Assembly: GCA_029288275.1 (NCBI GenBank)
Contig: JARIHM010000044.1
Location: 1-13,426 of the forward strand
Direction of reading: 5' to 3'
DNA from: Candidatus Saccharimonadota bacterium
GTDB lineage: Bacteria; Patescibacteriota; Saccharimonadia; UBA4664
Length of the DNA: 13,426 nucleotides
The notes beneath the pieces were generated by a model. That model saw only the letters and a list, made by a program, of their open reading frames with translations. It was not told the origin of the DNA and did not search any database. Of the stretch, positions 7,360 to 13,387 are shown piece by piece. How positions within the stretch are numbered: position 1 is the stretch's first letter; the number at the start of each line of letters is the position of its first letter. A program made the position numbers and the translations under genes.

Positions 7360-7374
7360 GCGCTTCAAAAGCGC
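7360..7374 (+). promoter_or_regulatory. Small hairpin in the 5' leader
   Basis: GCGCTT-CAA-AAGCGC is a perfect 6-bp stem with a 3-base loop, ending seven bases before the AGGAG site (7381-7385). It could stabilise the mRNA or affect ribosome access. No function is shown. Confidence 0.4.
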
Positions 7375-7390
7375 CAAATGAGGAGACAAA

Positions 7391-7557
7391 GTGACAAAAT
7401 CGCAAGATGATCCCAGGGGTAGGCGTAGACCCAATTCCGGGCAGAGGGATTCGAATCCTTTGTCACCGGCGAACGATAAGTGGAGCGGTAATCCGGAGGT
7501 GGATAAACTCCGGTTCCTCAGCCGGACCTACGAAGCCGGTCAGAGGATAGAATCCTC
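7391..7557 (+). other. Structured stretch with nested inverted repeats (possible cis-RNA)
   Basis: GTGACAAA (7391-7398, containing the GTG start) is the exact reverse complement of TTTGTCAC (7459-7466). The enclosed 76-base unit contains GGGT...ACCC (7417-7420/7429-7432) and the perfect 12-base palindrome GGATTCGAATCC (7447-7458). Downstream are CCGGAG...CTCCGG (7493-7498/7508-7513) and GAGGAT-AGA-ATCCTC (7543-7557). Closing the long-range stem would hide the start codon but not the SD. The pairings are seen in the sequence; an RNA function is inference. Confidence 0.45.
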
Positions 7558-7582
7558 AGCACCCAAGCCTAGGACCTGCTAA
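7391..7582 (+). CDS. Small hypothetical ORF (63 aa), coding status uncertain
   Basis: For coding: AGGAG (7381-7385) lies 5 bases before a GTG start, and the stop overlaps the next ORF (TAATG). Against: the predicted product is hydrophilic, Arg/Ser/Pro-rich and without recognisable domains (starts MTKSQDDPRGRRRPNSG). Six of its nine arginine codons are AGG/AGA, which are rare in the neighbouring genes (dnaB uses CGN in the stretches I read). The DNA is dense in inverted repeats. It may be a true small protein, perhaps recently acquired, or a structured leader/RNA whose translation serves to couple ribosomes to the Cys-rich ORF. There is no membrane segment or signal peptide. I do not recognise a homologue. 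Confidence 0.45.
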   Translation: MTKSQDDPRGRRRPNSGQRDSNPLSPANDKWSGNPEVDKLRFLSRTYEAGQRIESSAPKPRTC

Positions 7583-7773
7583 TGACTGTGAGCGCAAAGA
7601 AGGTTTGTGGCGCCGAGTGGAATAAGGCGCCGGCCTGCCCCCACAACTCAAAGCAAACCTCGCGACATACATGCATCAAGACAAAGGTGTACAACGCCGA
7701 AAAGCAAATGATGTGGCACGAGGACGGCATCACTACCTGCCGCTGCAAGTGTAATGCCGATACGACCTGGTAA
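7582..7773 (+). CDS. Small Cys-rich hypothetical protein (63 aa)
   Basis: I do not recognise this family. The product has six Cys (C9, C19, C31, C53, C55, C57) and His at 21, 29 and 46. These are arranged as VCGAEW, ACPHNSK, RHTC and a terminal CRCKC, a spacing that suggests a small zinc-binding or disulfide-stabilised fold. It has no signal peptide and no hydrophobic helix, so a cytoplasmic metal-binding role is more likely than export through Sec. The start overlaps the upstream TAA (TAATG) without its own SD, implying coupling. An intrinsic terminator follows immediately, so the two small ORFs form their own transcription unit. Its codon use is ordinary for the window, unlike the preceding ORF. 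Confidence 0.65.
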   Translation: MTVSAKKVCGAEWNKAPACPHNSKQTSRHTCIKTKVYNAEKQMMWHEDGITTCRCKCNADTTW

Positions 7774-7778
7774 CGCTA

Positions 7779-7813
7779 GGGCTCCTGGATTTCCCCAGGA
7801 GCCCGTTTCTTTT
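7779..7813 (+). terminator. Intrinsic terminator between convergent genes
   Basis: A perfect 10-bp stem (7779-7788 with 7795-7804, GGGCTCCTGG/CCAGGAGCCC) with a 6-base loop is followed by GTTTCTTTTA. It serves the plus-strand small ORFs. On the minus strand the hairpin lies just after the glycosyltransferase stop but lacks a T tract, so termination there would be weaker. Confidence 0.85.
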
Positions 7814-9674
7814 AGTACAGCTTATACAAGTAAATGCTATAGCCAATCTTGGCAATCGGCTTCATCGCGCGCAGGTACTTATAGCCCGTGGTGCCATTGA
7901 GCGCCGAGTAGTAGCGGTCGTTCTCCAGGAATGTCTCTGAGACCGCAATGTACTGGCCAGTATAACGGCCGTTCTGCGAATGCCACTCGATCATCGTGCT
8001 GTGCGAACAGTCATAGCCGTCGGCTGTCGCAATAAGGTGACCCTGAGCATCGTAGGCGCGGGCGCAGTAGTAGTAACGAGGATCACCGCCGCCAAAGTAA
8101 TCGAGCGCAAACTGCTTGATCTCGGGGTGGGCATCCGTGTACTTCTTGAGATTACGCAGATCCTGACCCCAGTCGACTCCTGAATCGCTAAAATACTGGT
8201 CGGCGTTGGCCGGGCCACCAATCAGCTCATTAAAGTACGCGGTAAATGACGGGTAAATCCAGAAGGTGCTCCCAGCGTACCAGGCGAGCAGGACAGTCAG
8301 CACGGCCGTCGTCCATACGCGCCACTGGCTGGCCGCCAGCAGGCGCGCTAGTTTGACCGTAGCAATCGCCACCAGCACAAACAACGGCACATAGATAGGC
8401 AAAATGTGGCGGATACCTAGGTTCAAATTACCGTCCACGGCTACGGCAAAATAGAAGGCCGCGAACAATCCGATCGTCCATTCAAAGGTATGCTGACGCA
8501 GTGACTCAGCCCACCGGTGTAATAGTCGCCGCGGCGCCGGCCGGCGCCAGAGCATTACAACAGCAGCCACAATAGCTGCCAGACCCAAGATCAGGAACGC
8601 TACCTGCGTCTTCACCAAAAAGAGCTCGGGGAAGTACGAATGGAAACTCCCGTTCTTGACCACACCATTAAAGTACGTCACGTTGCCACCAGTGACCCGG
8701 ACGAATACCATGGCCACACCGAGTAGATATTGAGCGAGCGGCTTAAAGATCGGTGAGTGGCCCATATTCACCAGCAAGCCCACCACACCCTGAACGTTCT
8801 CGCTCACCAGCGAACCCCGGATCAATCGCTCCTGAACGTCAGCCGGCATATTGATGGTATTGGGAATGTAATACAGCCAAATCCAGGCTACGCTAGCCAC
8901 GCAAGCCGTAATATAGCCGCCCACATACAGCCGCGCCCGGTCCTGCCATGTCCGCGGCAAGCGCCATAGCACCACTACGCCCACAATGATTGCCAGTAGG
9001 AAGGGGTAGAGGAGCACGGCATTGAACTTAGCCAAATTGGCCGCCGCTAACCCCAGTGACAGCAGGATTAGATTCTTGCCCGATGGCCGCTCCACAAAGC
9101 GAATAAACGCCATGAACGCCAGAAAGATGAACACCGTGGCGCCTAGATCTGTGGTGACGTAGCGCGAGTGAGCCAAAATATTAGGACTAAGCGCATAGAA
9201 AAAGAGTGACAGGAGCGCCACTGCCTTGCCCCAACGCCGCCAGACGAACCGATACAATATGATGCCAAAGCCAATAGCCACCAGCAGGATCGGCAGGCGG
9301 GCCCAGAACAAGATGGCATCGGCATTATTGCCAATGTGGTAGATAAAGTTCCAGCCCGATTCCCACTGGCCATTCACATCGGTAGTCCAGGCCGGCTCAT
9401 TATCGGGGAACTTAAGGTGCATAAACTGCAGCGGAATACTGGCCAAATCCTTCATGAGCGGCGGGTGCTCTGGGTTGAGCCGGTAGTCGCCATAGTGTAG
9501 GTACGAGTATGCGGATGGAATATGCGCCACTTCGTCTACAATCGCCGATTCGCCGGCCATACTGGTAACGCCCAGGCCAAACATGAGCACCAGCAAGCCG
9601 CCGGCCAGGAACCAGTGCCAGCGGCGAGCAAACACAGCCAGCGGCGTTATGGTACGATAGTAGAAAGACTTCAC
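7812..9674 (-). CDS. GT-C fold membrane glycosyltransferase (phospholipid-carrier dependent)
   Basis: This is a large polytopic enzyme of the PMT/ArnT (GT39-like) group, expected to take sugar from a polyprenyl-phosphate carrier on the outer membrane face. It is 620 aa, with a first membrane helix at about 21-37 and the family acidic pair in GESAIVDEVAHIPSAY (D47, E48). NPEHPPLMKDLASIPL follows, then about ten more hydrophobic segments. The soluble C-terminal domain contains DSGVDWGQDLRNL, a stretch common in this group. The frame runs open to 9803, but GTG 9674 is chosen: AGGAG lies 8 bases upstream, and the longer form would overlap the divergent ybaB. Unlike the GT-C gene at 4995, it keeps the catalytic-type Asp-Glu. 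It stands alone on the minus strand. Confidence 0.9.
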   Translation of the reverse strand: MKSFYYRTITPLAVFARRWHWFLAGGLLVLMFGLGVTSMAGESAIVDEVAHIPSAYSYLHYGDYRLNPEHPPLMKDLASIPLQFMHLKFPDNEPAWTTDVNGQWESGWNFIYHIGNNADAILFWARLPILLVAIGFGIILYRFVWRRWGKAVALLSLFFYALSPNILAHSRYVTTDLGATVFIFLAFMAFIRFVERPSGKNLILLSLGLAAANLAKFNAVLLYPFLLAIIVGVVVLWRLPRTWQDRARLYVGGYITACVASVAWIWLYYIPNTINMPADVQERLIRGSLVSENVQGVVGLLVNMGHSPIFKPLAQYLLGVAMVFVRVTGGNVTYFNGVVKNGSFHSYFPELFLVKTQVAFLILGLAAIVAAVVMLWRRPAPRRLLHRWAESLRQHTFEWTIGLFAAFYFAVAVDGNLNLGIRHILPIYVPLFVLVAIATVKLARLLAASQWRVWTTAVLTVLLAWYAGSTFWIYPSFTAYFNELIGGPANADQYFSDSGVDWGQDLRNLKKYTDAHPEIKQFALDYFGGGDPRYYYCARAYDAQGHLIATADGYDCSHSTMIEWHSQNGRYTGQYIAVSETFLENDRYYSALNGTTGYKYLRAMKPIAKIGYSIYLYKLY

Positions 9675-9705
9675 GTAGGGCACTCCTGCTAGATAGATTG
9701 ACCTT

Positions 9706-9714
9706 ATTCTAGCA
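9706..9714 (-). promoter_or_regulatory. Extended -10 promoter for the minus-strand glycosyltransferase
   Basis: On the minus strand the sequence reads TATGC-TAGAAT, i.e. TGC plus a five-of-six -10 hexamer. The predicted start near 9699 leaves a leader of about 25 bases carrying AGGAG. No clear plus-strand promoter for ybaB could be identified in the same gap. Confidence 0.5.
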
Positions 9715-9768
9715 TAAGAATTTTTCCGCCTTAAGCCTCGCGTGAAGCATAAGCAAGGAGATAAACCC

Positions 9769-10056
9769 GTGTTTGAGAAGAGCAAGGCCTTATTTGAACT
9801 CAAGAAAATTCAGAGCGCCCTGGCCAAAGAGACAATCGAGGTCGAGGCAGGCAACGGCGCCGTCAAGGTAAAGATCAATGGCGAGCAGAAGATCCAGAAG
9901 ATCACACTCGACGACGAGCTGGTAGCCGATGCCGACCTGCGCAAGGTAGAGAAGTGGATCGAAAGTGCCATTACCCAGGCTATTACTCGTAGTCAGCAGC
10001 TAGCAGCCGAAAAGATGCGCAGCGTGGCCGGCGGCCTGGGACTGCCAGGCCTGTAG
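9769..10056 (+). CDS. ybaB: YbaB/EbfC family nucleoid-associated protein
   Basis: These small DNA-binding dimers coat the chromosome and are usually encoded between dnaX and recR. The 95-aa product has the family layout: an N-terminal helix (MFEKSKALFELKKIQSAL), a central beta segment (IEVEAGNGAVKVKINGEQ and the following IQKITLDDEL) and a C-terminal helix (LRKVEKWIESAITQAITRSQQ), ending in a Gly-rich tail. GTG 9769 is selected because AAGGAG (9755-9760) lies 8 bases before it; an upstream GTG at 9742 would place that SD inside the gene. It starts divergently from the minus-strand glycosyltransferase. The stop directly abuts the next start (TAG GTG), so the two are probably co-translated. Confidence 0.93.
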   Translation: MFEKSKALFELKKIQSALAKETIEVEAGNGAVKVKINGEQKIQKITLDDELVADADLRKVEKWIESAITQAITRSQQLAAEKMRSVAGGLGLPGL

Positions 10057-11091
10057 GTGTCCGCCGAGCAACCCGCCCCACAATCAGAGACGCACAGTGA
10101 ACAACGGGGCACCCTGCTAGCGCAAGAGCTTAGCACCCTCACCGAAACTGAGCATCAGCCTCGTACAGAATATAAGTTTGTCTTTACCCGCCACCAGACC
10201 CCGGAGGATGCCCGCCGAACCGTCGCCGAGCTACGAGATGTCGATGCCATAGTCTGGGAGTTTTTCGGCGATTCGATCGAAGATAGGCAGCAATTAGCCG
10301 CCGACATGAACCGCTATGTATCGGGCGATATAGCCCCAGAGGAGCAACAACGTCTTGAGACTACCTTTAAGGCTCGCAATTTCTTTTTAGGGCTTGCTCT
10401 AGCTGAGCTTAAGGGGAGTCACAAACCCATCTATTTAATTGATGCTGATAACGACGCCTCGGATATCATGCAATTCGATCAGAAAGCGGTTCGGGCAAAC
10501 CAAGAATTCGAATGGGAGCTCATGTCTAGCCAGCCTAATCACGCCTTGCTTGGGCTCCTGGATCAAAGCCTACGACTGTTTGGTCAGGAGAATGCGCTAC
10601 GCGAGAAGCTGGTAACCCGGCAATTAAAAGCCCTACCAAGCCAAAAAGAAGATGGACGGCCCGTTTCCTACGGTATCGTTATGGGAACCGTCCATACACC
10701 GGTTTACCACGAGCTGGATCACGCGGGGGAGTCGGTCCGTCGTGTCTTTCCGACCGCTGGATCACGGAGTCCGTTGTCTCCAGGGGAGCGGGAGCACTAT
10801 GCGCCTGGTGAGCAAATCATGCGGCAGTATAGCATGCAACCAGAAAAACCAGCTGACCAGGGCACACTTGAACGCATCCTGCTCCAGGCTTTTATTGATA
10901 ATGCACTATACGATTGGACTAAAAGCGGCGCAATTGTTCAGCAGCTATCGGCAGCTGAAGTAACCGAGGTACTGGACCAGGTCGATACAGCCAAGGCAGA
11001 TAGCCGTCGTAACCACACCGAATTCTCCTGGCATGACACGTATGAGCGTGTTGTGCGGAAATTAGTTCAGCGCTTTACTTCTGCATCCTAG
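10057..11091 (+). CDS. Hypothetical protein, 344 aa, abutting ybaB
   Basis: The frame starts with GTG directly after the ybaB stop, without a clear SD of its own, so re-initiation is likely. I do not recognise a family with confidence. The protein is soluble, with a charged, probably disordered N-terminus (about 1-38). Two notable stretches follow: DVDAIVWEFFGDSIEDRQQ (about 61-79), then AELKGSHKPIYLIDADND (about 116-133), and later VSYGIVMGTVHTPVYHEL. The pairing of an internal acidic 'vDaivwE' strand with a Gly-x-x-His strand faintly recalls TraB/GumN- or ChaN-like folds, but the order differs and this is speculation. It ends in a basic helix (TYERVVRKLVQRF). The length and uninterrupted frame make it a real gene. 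Confidence 0.8.
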   Translation: MSAEQPAPQSETHSEQRGTLLAQELSTLTETEHQPRTEYKFVFTRHQTPEDARRTVAELRDVDAIVWEFFGDSIEDRQQLAADMNRYVSGDIAPEEQQRLETTFKARNFFLGLALAELKGSHKPIYLIDADNDASDIMQFDQKAVRANQEFEWELMSSQPNHALLGLLDQSLRLFGQENALREKLVTRQLKALPSQKEDGRPVSYGIVMGTVHTPVYHELDHAGESVRRVFPTAGSRSPLSPGEREHYAPGEQIMRQYSMQPEKPADQGTLERILLQAFIDNALYDWTKSGAIVQQLSAAEVTEVLDQVDTAKADSRRNHTEFSWHDTYERVVRKLVQRFTSAS

Positions 11092-11161
11092 AAAATATTG
11101 TCATGAGGTCCATTAGGACGTAGCATAAGCAGGGCTCTCACTCGATTGGAAGGTGCCTGCG

Positions 11162-11563
11162 TTGTCTACTCTCTATACTCGACCGTTCGGCCAACTGCCA
11201 GAATCGGTCGAGAACTGTGTACGAGTTGTAACCATCAAGCGCGAGCTAGCGGCTAGACTGGGGCCAGATAGCTTTGACCATTGTTTGCCCCAACTCGGTT
11301 TCCCGGATCGGCTCGTGGTCGACTTACAGCGTAACGCCCTCGGCGATACACCGCTGGCCAATTGGCAAGAATTTGCCCGGCAAGGGCTTGAATACCTGAA
11401 GCTAGAGCGCCTCAGCACTGATTTGTGGGCGATTCTCATTTTGCTCCTCCACCGGCCTGTAGTGCTCTGGGGACCACCGGATCATTTGTGGCAATGCCAA
11501 CGCCAGCTCATTGCCCAAGCGCTCCAGCGACTGAAGCCCGAGATTCTGCTTGACCTGGGCTAG
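11162..11563 (+). CDS. Hypothetical protein, 133 aa
   Basis: I do not recognise this protein. It is soluble, Leu-rich and probably mostly helical (VRVVTIKRELAARLGPDSF, NWQEFARQGLEYLKLERL). The segment STDLWAILILLLHRPVVLW is hydrophobic enough to be a buried helix-strand pair, with DHLWQCQRQLIAQALQRL after it. GGAAGG (11148-11153) lies 8 bases before TTG 11162, so TTG is the preferred start; a GTG at 11153 overlaps that SD and would add three residues. About 60 bases separate it from the upstream unknown gene with no terminator between them, so it may belong to the ybaB unit. A strong terminator begins four bases after the stop, which supports a genuine gene end. Confidence 0.65.
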   Translation: MSTLYTRPFGQLPESVENCVRVVTIKRELAARLGPDSFDHCLPQLGFPDRLVVDLQRNALGDTPLANWQEFARQGLEYLKLERLSTDLWAILILLLHRPVVLWGPPDHLWQCQRQLIAQALQRLKPEILLDLG

Positions 11564-11566
11564 ACG

Positions 11567-11598
11567 AAGCCGCGCGAGATCTGTCTCGCGCGGCTTTT
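11567..11598 (+). terminator. Strong intrinsic terminator before recR
   Basis: A perfect 13-bp stem (11567-11579 with 11584-11596, core GCCGCGCGAGA/TCTCGCGCGGC) with a TCTG loop runs into TTTT. It closes the ybaB unit and means recR needs a promoter within the roughly 20 bases that follow. Confidence 0.9.
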
Positions 11599-11600
11599 CC

Positions 11601-11609
11601 TGATACAAT
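11601..11609 (+). promoter_or_regulatory. Extended -10 promoter giving an apparently leaderless recR mRNA
   Basis: TGA-TACAAT is an extended -10 with a five-of-six hexamer. The only space between the terminator and recR is here, and any -35 would fall in the terminator stem. The expected start, about 7 bases downstream, coincides with ATG 11617. Confidence 0.5.
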
Positions 11610-11616
11610 GAAGGCT

Positions 11617-12216
11617 ATGCAAATTGTGCCAACCGCGGTGGAGCGACTAATCGAAGAGCTGGGCAAGCTGCCTGGCGTAGGTCCGCGCACGGCCGAACGA
11701 TTGGCGTTTCATGTCCTCAAGGGCGATCCACACAAGGCCGGTCTGCTCGGCGCAGCACTCAGTGATCTGCACGCCGGCGTGCGGGCGTGCCGCACCTGCC
11801 ATAATTTTGCCGAGACCGATCAGTGTGCCGTCTGCACCGCTTCTGATCGCGACCGCGCCATTATTGCGGTAGTCGAGGAACCGTTTGATGTGGTGGCAAT
11901 CGAAAAAACGGGGCTTTATAAAGGCCTTTACCACGTACTCGGCGGCGTGATTTCACCGATCGATGGCGTGGGGCCCGAACGACTAGAAATCGCTAGCCTG
12001 ATTCGGCGCGTCAGCGACGAGAATATTCAAGAAATTATCCTGGCCACCAATCCCTCAGTTGAAGGTGAGTCCACCGGCATATACATTCGCCAGCAGCTGG
12101 AAGGCATGCCCATCACCGTAACGCGCCTGGCCCGCGGCCTGCCCGTAGGCGGCGATTTGGAATACGCCGATCAAATTACGCTCGGGCGGGCACTCCAAGG
12201 ACGACAGGTGTTCTAA
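11617..12216 (+). CDS. recR: Recombination mediator protein RecR
   Basis: RecR, with RecF/RecO, helps load RecA onto SSB-coated gaps. From ATG 11617 it is 199 aa, the family length. It has a helix-hairpin-helix (LPGVGPRTAERLAF, 18-31), a four-Cys zinc module (C58, C61, C70, C73 in CRTCHNFAETDQCAVC), a Toprim domain starting IIAVVEEPFDVVAIE and the conserved GGVISPIDGVGPE stretch. The C-terminal ARGLPVGGDLEYAD is also typical. ATG 11608 in the same frame overlaps the -10 hexamer, so it could not lie in a transcript from this promoter, and B. subtilis RecR also begins Met-Gln as here. There is no usable SD (AAGG is 2 bases away), so translation is probably leaderless. Confidence 0.97.
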   Translation: MQIVPTAVERLIEELGKLPGVGPRTAERLAFHVLKGDPHKAGLLGAALSDLHAGVRACRTCHNFAETDQCAVCTASDRDRAIIAVVEEPFDVVAIEKTGLYKGLYHVLGGVISPIDGVGPERLEIASLIRRVSDENIQEIILATNPSVEGESTGIYIRQQLEGMPITVTRLARGLPVGGDLEYADQITLGRALQGRQVF

Positions 12217-12287
12217 AGGTAAGGACAGAGCAGGCCCTGGTTGCAATTGGCGGTAAGGCGACTCGCTACGGTCAAAAGGTATGCCGA

Positions 12288-12533
12288 TTGCTACGACAGA
12301 AGCTTTTAACGTGGGGGCACAACCTGCGCTCTTGCCAGCCAATACTAGCGGATACCCGCTACGCAGACGCTCTGCCCGTGCGACTTTCTCGTTACCAATA
12401 TTGTGACTGTCTATCATTGCTAGGGTTTGTAGAAAATACTATGCCGCCGGAATTTGATACACCTAAAGCACTACAGCAGGCGCAGCGGATCTATGCCAAG
12501 TATTTGAAAAAATATAAGCAGCCGCTACAATAG
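12288..12533 (+). CDS. Doubtful small ORF (81 aa) in the recR-DHH interval
   Basis: The 321-base gap after recR holds no recognisable gene. The best candidate starts at TTG 12288, 8 bases after AAAAGG (12274-12279), and ends at TAG 12531. Its product is Tyr/Leu/Gln-rich, with a helical basic end (ALQQAQRIYAKYLKKYKQ). The same frame stays open upstream into recR without any ATG, GTG or TTG, which could mean a decayed or non-canonically started gene. A competing ATG at 12281 in another frame gives only about 41 residues. The promoter of the next gene overlaps the end of this ORF. I see no domain or homologue. Confidence 0.4.
   Translation: MLRQKLLTWGHNLRSCQPILADTRYADALPVRLSRYQYCDCLSLLGFVENTMPPEFDTPKALQQAQRIYAKYLKKYKQPLQ
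12526..12531 (+). promoter_or_regulatory. Candidate -10 giving a leaderless DHH-gene mRNA
   Basis: TACAAT ends 6 bases before ATG 12538, the distance expected for transcription starting at the start codon. There is no SD in front of the ATG and no clear -35. The hexamer and spacing closely match those in front of recR. Confidence 0.4.
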
Positions 12534-12537
12534 CCCA

Positions 12538-13387
12538 ATGACTGCGAGCGAATTTCAAGTTAATCTCAAACAGCTCGGCCACCTCGTTGAGGGCGCCAGA
12601 ACCATTCTGGTGCTGCAGCCGGAAAAGCCCGATACCGACTCGCTCTGCTCGGCCCTAGTGCTTGAACACCTGCTTGGCAACTTGGGTAAAGAAGTAGTGA
12701 TGTACTCACAAGACGCGCTACCCCCATACATCGACTATTTTCCCGGCGCCGACCGGCTCGTGGACGAGCTGCCTCGCCAGTTTGATCTGAGCATTCTCGT
12801 AGATACCGGCGGCGCTCAGCAGATGGCCCGCACGCTGGAAAAGCACCAGGGCCGGTTGGCCGCCAAACCGTTTGTGATTATTGACCACCACGGCACGCGT
12901 AGTCCATTGCCGTTTGGCACCATCGACATCATTGACGCCACCAGCGCCGCTACTGGCGAGCTACTCGTAAAAGTAGCGCGCGAATTAGGCTGGAGTCTTA
13001 CGCCAGAGATCGCTAGCCTCGTGGTGCCAGCCATCACCGCCGACACGCTCGGCCTCACTACGCCAAGTGTCACCGCTCATACCGTACAGACCGTGGCCGA
13101 TATGGTAAGCCTCGGTGCCAATCTGTACGAGCTCAACCAGGCCCGACTAGCAGCCGGTGCGCTTGATCCTGATGTACTCCAGCTCAAAGGGCGGCTCCTA
13201 GAGCAGGTAGAGTTCTTGCTTGACGGCCAGCTGGCGCTGCTCGTGGTTGATCCGGCCACACTCAAGGAGTACGCCAAGCGGTATGACCCGGCAGCGCTGG
13301 TCGTGTACGACATGCAGCACGTACGCGGTGTTCAAATCGCCATCGTCATTCGCAACTATGCGCCCAAAATCAAGCTCAGCCTGCGAG
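12538..13387 (+). CDS. DHH-family phosphoesterase (NrnA-like), 3' end missing
   Basis: DHH/DHHA1 proteins hydrolyse short oligonucleotides or cyclic dinucleotides with Mn2+. About 283 genuine residues are present. Visible motifs are motif I PEKPDTDSL (28-36, D32/D34), motif II LVDTGGA (D89), the DHH triad IDHHGTR (115-121) and motif IV ITADTLGL (D169). The His normally four residues before the first Asp of motif I is Pro28, so one metal ligand is absent. The N-terminal DHH domain is complete; the DHHA1 part (after about 215) is cut by the contig end. The frame continues to the last base only because adapter sequence is read through (VSYTHLTLPTTS), so codons beyond 13387 are not real. ATG 12538 has no SD and is probably leaderless. 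Confidence 0.88.

Noticed and set aside
7391..7466. tRNA-like 76-base unit with paired ends and a TTCGAAT loop
   Set aside because: The T-stem next to the loop has an A-C mismatch, the acceptor register does not fit the T-arm by two bases, there is no D-arm GG and no anticodon loop with U33. It is kept only as a structured stretch.
9701..9726. Plus-strand promoter for ybaB using TTGACC at 9698
   Set aside because: No acceptable -10 occurs 16-18 bases downstream (the sequence is TTTTTCC), so it was not annotated.
9675..9803. N-terminal extension of the minus-strand glycosyltransferase
   Set aside because: It would overlap the ybaB start and the promoter region. GTG 9674 has AGGAG 8 bases upstream, and the added residues look non-conserved.
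12055..12417. 120-codon minus-strand ORF across the recR end
   Set aside because: It overlaps the conserved recR C-terminus and shows no recognisable domain or promoter.
1..13387. CRISPR arrays, insertion sequences, rRNA or alternative genetic code
   Set aside because: No spaced direct repeats, transposase-like ORFs or rRNA motifs were seen. TGA acts as a normal stop in dnaX and the 4995 gene.
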